38,906 bases of DNA from Klebsiella pneumoniae (GTDB lineage: Bacteria; Desulfobacterota; Binatia; Bin18). Of the stretch, positions 8,197 through 16,155 are shown one piece after another. Position 1 is the first letter of the stretch; each line of letters opens with the position of its first letter. The notes under the pieces were generated by a model. It saw only the letters and a program-made list of their open reading frames with translations. It did not search any database and had not been told where the DNA came from. The stretch is taken from contig CAMBFS010000018.1 of the NCBI GenBank assembly GCA_945865755.1, forward strand, positions 1 to 38,906. The letters run 5' to 3'. The position numbers and the translations under genes are program-made.

Positions 8197-8510
8197 ACTT
8201 CCTGCACGGATGTTGTTGTCGACATCAGCGGAATGCCACGCGGGATGTTCTTCCCGCTCCTAGCGTACTTGGTCCGACTGGCGGATAAGCAGATATTTCC
8301 GAATCCACACGTCACTGTCGTCGAGGATGCCATACTTGATTCGAGGATCGCAGGACGAGAATACGGTCAGGCGGATTTTTTTCACACATTCCGTCTTCAA
8401 GGCGACAAGAAACTCGTGTGGCTGCCAGTCATTGGGACGAGTGAAACGGCTCGGCTTGAAAAGATCCACAATAAACTGAAGGGCATGTGCATCGAAATCT
8501 GTCCGCTTCT
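8197..8510 (+). pseudogene. Fragment of an unnamed conserved protein (DISxMPR type)
   Basis: The frame reads CTDVVVDISGMPRGMFFPLL, then NPHVTVVEDAILDSRI, KLVWLPVIGTSETARLEKIH and EICPLLP. The density of conserved-looking motifs and normal codon phasing suggest a real protein, similar in style to uncharacterised proteins seen near defence genes, but I cannot name it. No start with a ribosome-binding site is in phase with the homologous part, and the frame degrades after EICPLLP where PfkB-like sequence begins in another frame. It is therefore probably an internal fragment left by a deletion. Confidence 0.4.
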
Positions 8511-8551
8511 TCCGTGCTCTCGACAGCATTCGGAGCGCTCTGGACAAGAAC

Positions 8552-8745
8552 ACGACTCTCGAGCGGCGCCATGCCGGTGGGTCATGCGGCAACGTACTCG
8601 CTATCCTGTCGTACCTCGGCGTGCGAGCGTCCGCTGTCGGACGCATCGGTGACGACACGGCCGGTGGTGAGCTGCTTGCTGATCTTCTCCGCTGGAAGGT
8701 GGATGTTCGGTTGCTCGTTGTGGAGCACGCGCGGCGCACGCCCAT
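8552..8745 (+). pseudogene. PfkB-family carbohydrate kinase, N-terminal fragment
   Basis: Frame 2 translates as TLERRHAGGSCGNVLAILSY, then LGVRASAVGRIGDDTAGGEL and LADLLRWKVDVRLL. This is the N-terminal substrate-binding region of ribokinase/PfkB sugar kinases ('GG...N.A..L..LG..V..VG..G.D..G'). The glycine-rich PfkB signature 2 and ATP-binding C-terminal half are absent, because the SnoaL-like gene begins at 8761. It has no start codon of its own, so it is a relic. Confidence 0.65.
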
Positions 8746-8760
8746 GAAAAGGAGACCCCT

Positions 8761-9270
8761 ATGTCAGTCGAAACAACAGAACTACGGATACTGTTAGATA
8801 AGCAGGCGTGCAGCGAAACGTTGACCCGCTCTTGTCGAGCGCTTGATTGGCTCGATGCGGACGCACTGAAGACCGTGTTTACCGCGGATGCGGATATTGA
8901 CTATGGCTTTTTCCAAGGCCGTGGAGATGCGTTTATTCCGGTCGTCATGGACATCGAACGTAGCTTTCTCCGGCGTTGGCATCTGACCGCGAACGCGATC
9001 ATTCAGGTGACCGGCGATACGGCTGAAGGAGAAAGCTACGGCCTGGCGGCGGCCGTAACCGAGCGGGAGGGACGGATGGTCACCGATGTTTTTGGGGGGC
9101 GTTATCTTGACCGTTTCGCCCGTCGTGCCGGACAGTGGTGGATCACCAAACGCGTATACGTCTTGGACTGGCAACGCTCATTCGAGAGCGACGCCGCCGC
9201 TGAAGCCATGCCTGGGCTCGTGTGGTCGAATGGCTTTAGCTCCGCGCATGCGCTCTATCGAAAGCTGTAG
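8761..9270 (+). CDS. SnoaL-like / NTF2-fold protein
   Basis: A 169-residue protein of the SnoaL-like (NTF2 superfamily) type, which form a cone-shaped pocket in polyketide cyclases, dehydratases and many uncharacterised proteins. Visible family features are LTRSCRALDWLDADALKTVF followed by TADADIDYGFFQGRG, and the later LDRFARRAGQWWITKRVYVL strand pair. AAAAGGAGA lies 6-7 bases before the ATG. It is followed by a MarR regulator with its own promoter. Substrate unknown. Confidence 0.75.
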   Translation: MSVETTELRILLDKQACSETLTRSCRALDWLDADALKTVFTADADIDYGFFQGRGDAFIPVVMDIERSFLRRWHLTANAIIQVTGDTAEGESYGLAAAVTEREGRMVTDVFGGRYLDRFARRAGQWWITKRVYVLDWQRSFESDAAAEAMPGLVWSNGFSSAHALYRKL

Positions 9271-9325
9271 AGCCGTGCATTTTCATACAATTACTCTGCT
9301 CTGCCCCTCGCTGACTCCTTGTCTC

Positions 9326-9354
9326 TTGACATGATTGCTCCATGCGGTTAATAC
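9326..9354 (+). promoter_or_regulatory. Sigma70-type promoter for marR
   Basis: TTGACA (9326-9331), a 17-base spacer and TAATAC (9349-9354) give a near-consensus promoter about 65 bases before the MarR start. AT-rich sequence between 9361 and 9395 could hold an autoregulatory operator, but I see no clean palindrome. Confidence 0.7.
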
Positions 9355-9418
9355 CATCCCTGGAATATATCTCCTTGGAAAATAAATACTGAGATCTACC
9401 TCTGGCAATCGAGAAGTT

Positions 9419-9850
9419 GTGGCGAATAAGCAGAAAGTTTACGAAGCGAATTTTTCTCTCCGCGATAAAGCCGCGGTGCTGGTTGGCTGTACGGCGCAAG
9501 AGATCTCGAATTTTGTCGAGCGGCAACTGAAAGACCTGGATGTGAGCCGCGAACAGTTAGGCGTGTTGCACTACCTCGATACCGCCACGACGGACAAGAT
9601 GACCGTCAACGATCTGCGCAAGACCCTGATTGATGACAGTCCCAATGTCTCTCGCATGCTGAACAAAATGGTGGATAAAGGTTTGGTGCGTAAGGAACGA
9701 CAAGCGGACGATCAACGAGTGGTCTATATCTCCCTGACCGAGAAGGGCCGACAATTGCACGGTCAGGCGGACCAGCGGATTACCGGTCATAATGTCAGAC
9801 TCTCGGAGAAGGACTGCAAGACGCTGATCGAGTTGCTGATGAAAATGTAA
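9419..9850 (+). CDS. MarR-family transcriptional regulator
   Basis: A 143-residue winged-helix dimeric repressor. Recognition helix region KTLIDDSPNVSRMLNKMVDK is followed by the wing RKERQADDQRVVYISLTEKG, both classic for MarR. The first helix carries one Cys (VGCTAQEIS), which could be redox-active but this is not demonstrated. Start GTG (9419) with GAGAAG just upstream; the start is uncertain by a few codons. Promoter at 9326-9354 and hairpin at 9876-9900 bound it as its own unit. It may control the adjacent ferritin-like and selenoprotein-like genes. Confidence 0.88.
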   Translation: MANKQKVYEANFSLRDKAAVLVGCTAQEISNFVERQLKDLDVSREQLGVLHYLDTATTDKMTVNDLRKTLIDDSPNVSRMLNKMVDKGLVRKERQADDQRVVYISLTEKGRQLHGQADQRITGHNVRLSEKDCKTLIELLMKM

Positions 9851-9875
9851 GGCGTGCTTTTTCTCGCCCAATAGC

Positions 9876-9900
9876 ATCCTGGGAATCTATTTCCCAGGAT
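9876..9900 (+). terminator. Hairpin after marR
   Basis: A perfect 10-bp stem (ATCCTGGGAA / TTCCCAGGAT) with a 5-base loop lies 26 bases after the MarR stop. It is followed by TTAAGG rather than a T-run, so termination may be weak. Confidence 0.5.
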
Positions 9901-9999
9901 TTAAGGAAGGAGGACTCTAGCGCGGAAAGAAGACAGTAATCGACGTAACAGTGACGACGGACCCAACAACAATAACCTGACGACAAGAAGGAGACCATC

Positions 10000-10611
10000 A
10001 TGGCAACAGCGGATTTCGAGGCTCGGCAACTACTGAAGGCATATCGCAAAGGACTCATCACGGACGAACTGTTCGAGGCGCAAATGCGGGAAGTGGGAAT
10101 GGGGAACGGCACGGGGCAGTACGTGTTTAACGGCAAGCCGCACGCGACCGAGCGTGAGATGATTATGCACCTCTTGGATGAATTCCGGTGCGCGGAGAAT
10201 TTCGCGGCGGAGTATCTGAACGACTGGATCGCGGTGAGCGATCAAGCGTGCGTGAAAGGCGGACTACGCGCGGTGCAAAATCGCGAAGCCTACCACGCCC
10301 AGGTGCTCGAAGCGCGGCTGCGTGAACTCGGCGGAGTGCCACAGTGCACCGTACCCGCCGAGCGCCGGGAGAAGGAGTTAGCCACATACGCGACGAAAGA
10401 CAAAACAGACGCCCAGAAGCTGTTGGTGGCGACCGAGCGGCTCGATAACCCGGCCAAAGTCCTGAGCTTTATCACGGATGTCATTGATCAGATTAAAGAC
10501 GATCAGCAGAGCAAGGAGCTGCTCCGCTCGCTGGTGCAGGATGAGATGTCGAGCATTACCTGGATCAATGAAGCCTGCGCGCTGATGAACCCGGCGCAGG
10601 CGGCAGCGTAA
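10000..10611 (+). CDS. Ferritin-like-domain hypothetical protein
   Basis: A 203-residue, mostly helical protein. An N-terminal SHOCT-like start (ARQLLKAYRKGLITDELFEA) precedes helices with Glu/His spacing of a ferritin-like four-helix bundle (LLDEFRCAENFAAEYLNDW, GLRAVQNREAYHAQVLEARL, and a later LVQDEMSSITWINEACAL). I infer a rubrerythrin/ferritin-like fold without confirmed metal site. GGAG lies 6 bases before the ATG. The gap to the next gene is 26 bases, so the two are likely co-transcribed; a role in redox or metal handling would fit the neighbour. Confidence 0.6.
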   Translation: MATADFEARQLLKAYRKGLITDELFEAQMREVGMGNGTGQYVFNGKPHATEREMIMHLLDEFRCAENFAAEYLNDWIAVSDQACVKGGLRAVQNREAYHAQVLEARLRELGGVPQCTVPAERREKELATYATKDKTDAQKLLVATERLDNPAKVLSFITDVIDQIKDDQQSKELLRSLVQDEMSSITWINEACALMNPAQAAA

Positions 10612-10637
10612 ACAGCTATCTCGGAATTGGAGACACC

Positions 10638-11210
10638 ATGCCACGGATACCATTAGTTGAACCTGAACAGGCTTCAGAAGAGGTCCGAGCGCTCTATACG
10701 AGGTTTGCCGGTGCCGACGCGCCGGTGCTCAACGTGATGAAACTGTTCGGGAATCATGCCGGGCTCCTGGCCGGACTAACGAGCATAGGCGGGGCGCTCT
10801 ATCACAATCCCCGCCTGTCTCCACGCCTGCGCGAACTCGCGTATCTGCGAGCCTCGCAAGTTAATTCCTGTCATTATTGAGTACCTACTCATGTGATGCT
10901 CGGTCGGAGCGTCGGATTGACGGACGACGAGATGGCGGCGATGGCGGACCCAGATACGTGTCCTTCGTTTGATACGACGGATCGCCTGGTACTGCGGTAC
11001 TCCGAGGTGTTGACGCGGGAGAATCGGGTGAGTGATGCTTTATACGCGGAACTCGAAGCGCGGTTTCCCCGCGAAGAACTGCTGGAATTGTGCATGACCG
11101 TGGCCCTCTCGGCTTTGGTCAATCGCGTGCATGCCACCTTTCGCACCGATGTGGATGATGCCACCCGTGCGGAGGTTGGGGAAGCCGCATTTTGTCCGAT
11201 TGGTCGGTGA
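10638..11210 (+). CDS. AhpD-like / CMD-family putative selenoprotein (CxxU)
   Basis: Read through the TGA at 10878-10880, this is one 190-residue carboxymuconolactone-decarboxylase/AhpD-family protein. The frame is identical on both sides. The TGA falls at the second redox Cys of the catalytic CxxC: E66, C78, Sec81 and H85 reproduce exactly the 12/3/4 spacing of the AhpD catalytic Glu-Cys-Cys-His. After it, the sequence continues normally (VMLGRSVGLTDDEMAAM ... NRVHATFRTDVDDATRAEVG). A 7-bp hairpin with a GGTCG loop (10895-10913) starts 14 bases after the TGA. GGAG precedes the ATG by 5 bases. AhpD-like proteins with Sec replacing Cys are known in bacterial selenoproteomes; that this copy is decoded is inference, since selA-D are not in the window. 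Alternative: a nonsense mutation. Confidence 0.8.
10895..10913 (+). promoter_or_regulatory. Putative bacterial SECIS hairpin
   Basis: GATGCTC (10895-10901) pairs with GAGCGTC (10907-10913) over 7 bp including one T-G wobble, leaving the apical loop GGTCG. The loop begins 21 bases after the TGA, inside the spacing typical of bacterial SECIS elements, and carries the GGUC seen in the E. coli fdhF SECIS loop. It lies within the coding sequence, as bacterial SECIS elements do. Confidence 0.7.
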
Positions 11211-11532
11211 GGCGTTGGCTCGTGTCAGCGGTTGGCAACAATCCGTTATGTGGTCCCGCCCGGCTCACGATTGAACGCTGAACACTGACATCCCACCTAA
11301 GGCACCGTCAGGAAATAACTTACCGAGCATGGAACACTGCTGGACAAGCCAGCAGTGGCACCCACTAAATCGAACCACACGACATTGGCACAGTGCCGCA
11401 AATCCCCCCGCGCTTCGCGCGACCCCCTTTGGCAAAGGGGGGCTAGGGGGGATTTCTCACTCTCGGTTACGAAGTGTGCCAATGTTCTGTGGACTGATTT
11501 AGCCAAATCGGCAAGTTATTTCTTGACACGTA
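11211..11532. repeat. Repeat-filled intergenic region
   Basis: No gene is seen. It contains a 29-base palindromic repeat CACTGCTGGACAAGCCAGCA... at 11335-11363, identical to one at 22850-22878, and a fold-back element (about 11383-11489) with outer arms ACATTGGCAC/GTGCCAATGT and inner CCCCCTTTGGCAAAGGGGGG between AAATCCCC and GGGGATTT. A related copy is at 22250-22297. Confidence 0.7.
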
Positions 11533-12849
11533 CTAACTCCGGGCCGCCTCGGCGGCCCGGAGCGTTGCTTGTTCGTCCCGCTCTTCTTGAGCGGAGGTTG
11601 CCTGCTCCAGCAACGGCACTTGCAGCCAAAACCATCCCGCTGCTCCCAGGCAAGCGACGCCAGTCATCCCCACGGTGAGTGGCGCGCCAATGTGTGGAGC
11701 AAGCACTCCCGCCAGCAAGCTACCGATGGGAGGGGCACCCATGAACATCATCAGGAAGAGACTCATGACGCGCCCTTGCAGGGGTGCTGGGGTAAGTGTT
11801 TGTAACAACGTGTTCGCGGATGACATCGGGACCATGAACCCGGAGCCCACCAACGGTAACAGGAGAAGCGAGAGCCAGAAGTTGCGCGAGCACGAAAAGA
11901 GAATCAGTCCCACGGCTAAGCGTAAGAGGGCGAAAGTAATAAAACGTCCGAGATTCTTCGTGTCACGCTGCCGTGCCAAAAAATAGACCCCAACGACCGC
12001 GCCCGCGCCCGCCGCGCCCATCAGGGTGCCCATCGCGCCGGGACCCCCGTGCAAAATGTCCTTGGCGAAGATGGGCATGAGGACCGTGTAGGGAGTGGTG
12101 AGGAGACTCAGGAGCGCGATCAAGAGTAAGAGTAGCCGAATCGCCGGAGTATGGATCGCGTAGGTCACGCCTTCACGGATAAAGGCCCAGGTTGAGCCCG
12201 TGGGTGGGGGGATTGGTGTTTCCTTGGGCAGACGCATCGCCAAGAACCCGCCGATAATGGCTAGGTAACAGATCCCGTTGATCGTGAAACAAGCACCTTC
12301 ACCAAAGGAGGCGACCAATAAACCGGCAAGAGCTGGACCGAGAATCCGCGCGGCATTCACCAACGCCGAGTTCAAGGCGATGGCGCTGGTCAAGTCTTCC
12401 TTCGGAACGATTTCTTGCAAAAAGGTCTGTCGTGCGGGCATCTCAAAGGTGAGTAGCACCCCGGCAAGTAACGCGAGAGACATGACCTGCCACACAGCGA
12501 CGGCCCCACTCAAGGTCAGTGCGCCCAAGGTCAGGGCTTGCAGCATAAACAACACCTGGGTGCAGAGACACACTTTGTAACGGCTGAAGCGGTCGGCCAC
12601 GACCCCAGAAAAGAGGCCCAGAATCACCGCGGGGATTTGCCCGGCGAACGAAGACAGGCCCAACATAAATGGGGAGTCCGACAGTCGGTACACGAGCCAT
12701 CCCAGAGCCATGCCTTGCATCCAGTAGCCCGTGCGCGAGATGAACTGGCCAATAAAGAACAGACGGAAATTGCGGTGCCGTAACGCTCGGAGAGCGTAAG
12801 AAAATTGGCGACGCGGGGCTGGATCCGCTGAAGCGAGGGGTGAAGACAT
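11533..12849 (-). CDS. MFS transporter (EntS/MFS_3-like exporter)
   Basis: A 438-residue inner-membrane protein with about 12 hydrophobic segments. ALRHRNFRLFFIGQFISRTG is the typical first-helix entry of MFS_3 (EntS-like) exporters, and VVADRFSRYK is the loop 2-3 signature region. LTSAIALNSALVNAARILGP, followed by ALAGLLVASFGEGACF, is also a family hallmark. Substrate unknown; relatives export siderophores or drugs. Start taken at ATG 12847-12849; a GTG directly upstream is possible. It is divergent from the sulfatase gene. Confidence 0.88.
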   Translation of the reverse strand: MSSPLASADPAPRRQFSYALRALRHRNFRLFFIGQFISRTGYWMQGMALGWLVYRLSDSPFMLGLSSFAGQIPAVILGLFSGVVADRFSRYKVCLCTQVLFMLQALTLGALTLSGAVAVWQVMSLALLAGVLLTFEMPARQTFLQEIVPKEDLTSAIALNSALVNAARILGPALAGLLVASFGEGACFTINGICYLAIIGGFLAMRLPKETPIPPPTGSTWAFIREGVTYAIHTPAIRLLLLLIALLSLLTTPYTVLMPIFAKDILHGGPGAMGTLMGAAGAGAVVGVYFLARQRDTKNLGRFITFALLRLAVGLILFSCSRNFWLSLLLLPLVGSGFMVPMSSANTLLQTLTPAPLQGRVMSLFLMMFMGAPPIGSLLAGVLAPHIGAPLTVGMTGVACLGAAGWFWLQVPLLEQATSAQEERDEQATLRAAEAARS

Positions 12850-12966
12850 CACCCCGGAATGTAGCTGCGCGCCCTAGCGACTGTCAACGAAAGCCCGTAC
12901 CCACCTGTGCCGTACCGCGAGTTGGGCTTTCAATTCAGGCCAAAGGGAGATACTCAAGGTAACCTT

Positions 12967-15258
12967 ATGCTCGCCTTGGTGTGGACACTCCCAGCGCAGA
13001 AGGCGCTTCTTCTTGTAGGCCTCTTCTGGGTACATGGCCGCGCTCCGCAGCGCGCGGACGTGTTCGCCCTCATTCCTGAAATCGCGGTGGCCGCGCTCAT
13101 GAGCGGGCTGCTCTTGCAATGCTCCGCCCGACGCGGGCTTCGTTCCGGGCTTGCGTGGGGAACTGTGGTCCTGGTGATGCTTTCGTGGCTGGTGATTGGG
13201 GCGTGGCTGGTCGCTGGAGCGCCGTTTTCCTATCAGATGCTGGGAAGGCTGGTCGTAGAGCCCGCCATGATTTACACCGCCATCACCTCACCAACCGTGC
13301 TTTTTCAATTCGTGGCGTTCGCGGCAGGTGTCCCAATCCTCTGGGGAATAACCCAGAGTCTCCACTATTGCGCCAAGAACGGGGTAAGCCATCAATGGAG
13401 GTACCCTAGAAGACTGAGTCCGGTCTTCGTCGGGGTCGGAACCCTCGGTCTCTTGGGCACTTGTCAGTCGCCAACACCAACAACGCAGCTCGCGCTTGTC
13501 GCTCCTCTCTTCAATGAGCAGCCGCCACCTGCATTCTTGCGCGCATCACTCGATCCCGCCACCCTTGCCGTCCTCCAGCCACCCCAACGACGAAACCAAG
13601 ATAGACCCACTCCCCCGACCAAGCCAAAGCCCCACGTGGTGCTCCTGGTGCTGGAGTCGATTCGCTGGCAAGCGGGTTCACTGTTCGACCGCGGGTTTCC
13701 CCAAGCCGTGCATTTTGATCGCGTGTATGCGCACTATCCTCGGTCCGTCAAAACCCTCGAGGCCTTACTTTTTGGGCTCTACCCCTCGCCCACACAAGTC
13801 ACGGCCGCGTGGTCAATTGACAAGTACGCGGTTGAGCGCATGTCGCCGCTTCCACGCCTGCTTCGTGCCCAGGGCTATGAGACGACGTATTACGCCGCAA
13901 TGGATCCCTCTTATGATAACTATGAAACCGTCATAAAAGCCGCCGGAGTTGACCAGGTTGAATTGGTGGCTGGTGGACAACGGTTAACCTGGGGGCAGGG
14001 TGATGCGGCGACTGTTCTCAAGCGGGTGACGGAGAAGCTAGAGCATGGAGTCCGTCATCAGAGAGCACAATTCATTATGGCGTGGACTGCCGAGTGCCAC
14101 ATGCCCTACGACTATGTGGGGGGACAACCCGCGGCTTCTCCGCGCGAGCAGTATGGGGCTTGTCATCACTCACTTGCCCAGGCGGTTGAGCGATTTGTTG
14201 ACCAGCTTGGACGGGCAGGGCGCTTGAACGATACGCTTGTCGTCGTCCTGGGCGATCACGGTCAAATTTTCCCGGAAGAAAAGGCTGGGGAATGGGGGCA
14301 TGGCCTGCACGTGTATGAACCCAGCCTGCGTATTCCGGTCCTGCTGTTCATTCCTGGTGGTGAGGGAGAGGCGCACGATCTCCGACTCTTTCAGCCTGTC
14401 GATATTTCCTCCACGATCATTGAATATCTGGGACTCTCGGTTCCGCGGAGCTGGGTCGGACGGAATATGCTTGAGGCGACCGACCCCGGACGAGAGTTTA
14501 TTGTGGCCTTCAATCTCCTTGCCAATGGGGCGGCCGGAGTTGTGGAAAGATCAGGGCGGAAGGTTGTCCGCTCCGCGCTGGGAGAACCGTTGGTCGCGTA
14601 TGATCTCATGATTGATCCCACTGAACAGCGCGAATTCGCGGTGAGTCCTACGCTTGCCGAGAGCGTGACCCGAAAAATCGACACGTATCTAGCTGTTACT
14701 ACTCAGCAGTGGGAATCGTACCGCGTCCACGAAACAACCGCGGGCCGTGTCTGGCCGGGGGCAAAGATCGCGCAATGGGCGAAGGGCCACTGCGTGACAA
14801 TTACCCCAAATGATCTCACTGGGGTGGCTTCGGTGCATCCAGTCAACACCCCCGATTGTGCTCAACTGGAAGGACCGGGCGAACGTGTCTTCTTCACTCC
14901 GTTTCCACGTGCCTCTTTTACCGCAGGACTGGATGTCCTGCTCGAACTGCGAATCGACGCAATGGCCGAGGGAACAGGAAAGCAAATGCGTGCTTGGGCA
15001 AAGACCTCCGCGATGGCGCAACCCGTGAGTGCGACAGTCCAGCCGTTGGTTGGGACCTGGCAACGGCTCTCGTTTACGCTGCCCGGCGTCCTCCTGATGT
15101 CTGACCCAGGCGGCGTACAGAAATCCGCCGACATCTTCTTAATGATTGCTCCGCTCGACGTGCCGGCGCGGTACACTCTACGGTCAGTGACGGTCGAACC
15201 TGTGACGCGAAGTATATCGGACCGTCTGCGGACGTGGTGGGCTGAACGGGTGGGGTGA
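12967..15258 (+). CDS. Membrane sulfatase-family protein (LTA-synthase-like)
   Basis: About 763 residues: five N-terminal membrane segments, then a large sulfatase/alkaline-phosphatase domain facing the periplasm. Metal and nucleophile motifs: VVLLVLESIRW (acidic ligand), YPRSVKTLEALLFGLYP (Thr nucleophile expected in KT), VVVLGDHGQIF (Asp/His pair) and WGHGLHVYEPSLRIPVLLF (His). The C-terminal 150 residues look like a beta-rich carbohydrate-binding-type module (TWQRLSFTLPGVL). It is predicted to transfer or hydrolyse phospho- or sulfo-groups on envelope glycans. ATG 12967 with AAGG eight bases upstream is preferred; a GTG at 12907 would add 20 residues. Confidence 0.8.
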   Translation: MLALVWTLPAQKALLLVGLFWVHGRAPQRADVFALIPEIAVAALMSGLLLQCSARRGLRSGLAWGTVVLVMLSWLVIGAWLVAGAPFSYQMLGRLVVEPAMIYTAITSPTVLFQFVAFAAGVPILWGITQSLHYCAKNGVSHQWRYPRRLSPVFVGVGTLGLLGTCQSPTPTTQLALVAPLFNEQPPPAFLRASLDPATLAVLQPPQRRNQDRPTPPTKPKPHVVLLVLESIRWQAGSLFDRGFPQAVHFDRVYAHYPRSVKTLEALLFGLYPSPTQVTAAWSIDKYAVERMSPLPRLLRAQGYETTYYAAMDPSYDNYETVIKAAGVDQVELVAGGQRLTWGQGDAATVLKRVTEKLEHGVRHQRAQFIMAWTAECHMPYDYVGGQPAASPREQYGACHHSLAQAVERFVDQLGRAGRLNDTLVVVLGDHGQIFPEEKAGEWGHGLHVYEPSLRIPVLLFIPGGEGEAHDLRLFQPVDISSTIIEYLGLSVPRSWVGRNMLEATDPGREFIVAFNLLANGAAGVVERSGRKVVRSALGEPLVAYDLMIDPTEQREFAVSPTLAESVTRKIDTYLAVTTQQWESYRVHETTAGRVWPGAKIAQWAKGHCVTITPNDLTGVASVHPVNTPDCAQLEGPGERVFFTPFPRASFTAGLDVLLELRIDAMAEGTGKQMRAWAKTSAMAQPVSATVQPLVGTWQRLSFTLPGVLLMSDPGGVQKSADIFLMIAPLDVPARYTLRSVTVEPVTRSISDRLRTWWAERVG

Positions 15259-15280
15259 GCCGAGAACTGCTCGCGGCCAA

Positions 15281-16039
15281 TTACCCCCGTCCCACAAAAG
15301 GCATTGTGGTCGCCATCACCGTCATCGTCAGCACGTTGGCATCTAGCGGCAGATTGGCCATGTAGAGCACGGCATTGGCGACGTGCTCCACATCCATCAC
15401 CGGCTCGGCGGCGATTTGGCCATTCGCCTGCGGCACGCCTTGGGACATCCGCGCCGTGAGATCCGTCGCCGCGTTGCCAATATCAATCTGCCCACATGCG
15501 ATGTTGTACTTGCGCCCATCCAACGCGGTCGCTTTGGTGAGTCCGGTGAGCGCATGCTTGGTGGCGGTGTAGGGGGCCGAGTTCGGGCGCGGGGTATGGG
15601 CGGAAATCGATCCATTGTTAATGATGCGCCCGCCTTGTGGATTTTGCGCTTTCATCAGCTTGAAGGCTTCCTGCGTGCACAGGAACACCCCGGTCAAGTT
15701 GATGTCGACCACCGTTTTCCATTGCTCGAAACTCAAGTCTTCAAGTGGGATGCCAGGCGCGCCCACGCCGGCATTGTTGAACAGCACATCAAGGCGACCA
15801 AAGGTCTCGTGCGTGCGGGTGAAGAGCGCGCGTACGGCGGCGGGGTCACGCACGTCAGTTGGGACGATGAGCGTGCGGTTTCCGGCCACGCCCGCTGATG
15901 AAACAACTTGTTCGAGCGGCGCGGGCCGACGCCCGGCCAGTGTCACGGCATAACCATCCTTGAGCAGCGCGAGCGCGGCGGCTTTGCCGACTCCCGTGCC
16001 CGCACCGGTGATAATGGCGACTTTGGGGGTTGCACTCAT
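15281..16039 (-). CDS. Short-chain dehydrogenase/reductase (SDR)
   Basis: A 252-residue classical SDR. Cofactor motif [12 protein letters not shown] at the end of beta4, and catalytic Ser (NGSISA) with YTATK are all present. It is a cytosolic NAD(P)-dependent oxidoreductase; substrate unknown. Start ATG at 16037-16039 with GGAG upstream (a longer frame from 16087 lacks this). It is divergent from the next LLM monooxygenase, with which it may share a degradation pathway. Confidence 0.92.
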   Translation of the reverse strand: MSATPKVAIITGAGTGVGKAAALALLKDGYAVTLAGRRPAPLEQVVSSAGVAGNRTLIVPTDVRDPAAVRALFTRTHETFGRLDVLFNNAGVGAPGIPLEDLSFEQWKTVVDINLTGVFLCTQEAFKLMKAQNPQGGRIINNGSISAHTPRPNSAPYTATKHALTGLTKATALDGRKYNIACGQIDIGNAATDLTARMSQGVPQANGQIAAEPVMDVEHVANAVLYMANLPLDANVLTMTVMATTMPFVGRG

Positions 16040-16155
16040 GGTGGTAGCTCCTTTTTTCGTGCTGCGGTACTCTTGCGAGGCCGCCATTCAAGTGACATAT
16101 CGAAACGCGAAAGTCTAGCGCGAATTGAAGCGGATACACAAAGAAGGAGCTTGTG

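Noticed and set aside
9555-9565. GTTAGGC core inside the MarR gene
   Set aside because: It is in well-conserved coding sequence with no palindromic partner, so not an attC site.
10893-11210. A separate CMD gene starting at GTG 10893
   Set aside because: It has no ribosome-binding site, lacks the catalytic first half, and is in the same frame as the upstream ORF across one TGA; a single Sec-containing gene explains both pieces.
11538-11563. GC-rich hairpin as terminator of the MFS gene
   Set aside because: It lies inside the coding end and has no T-run on the transcribed side.
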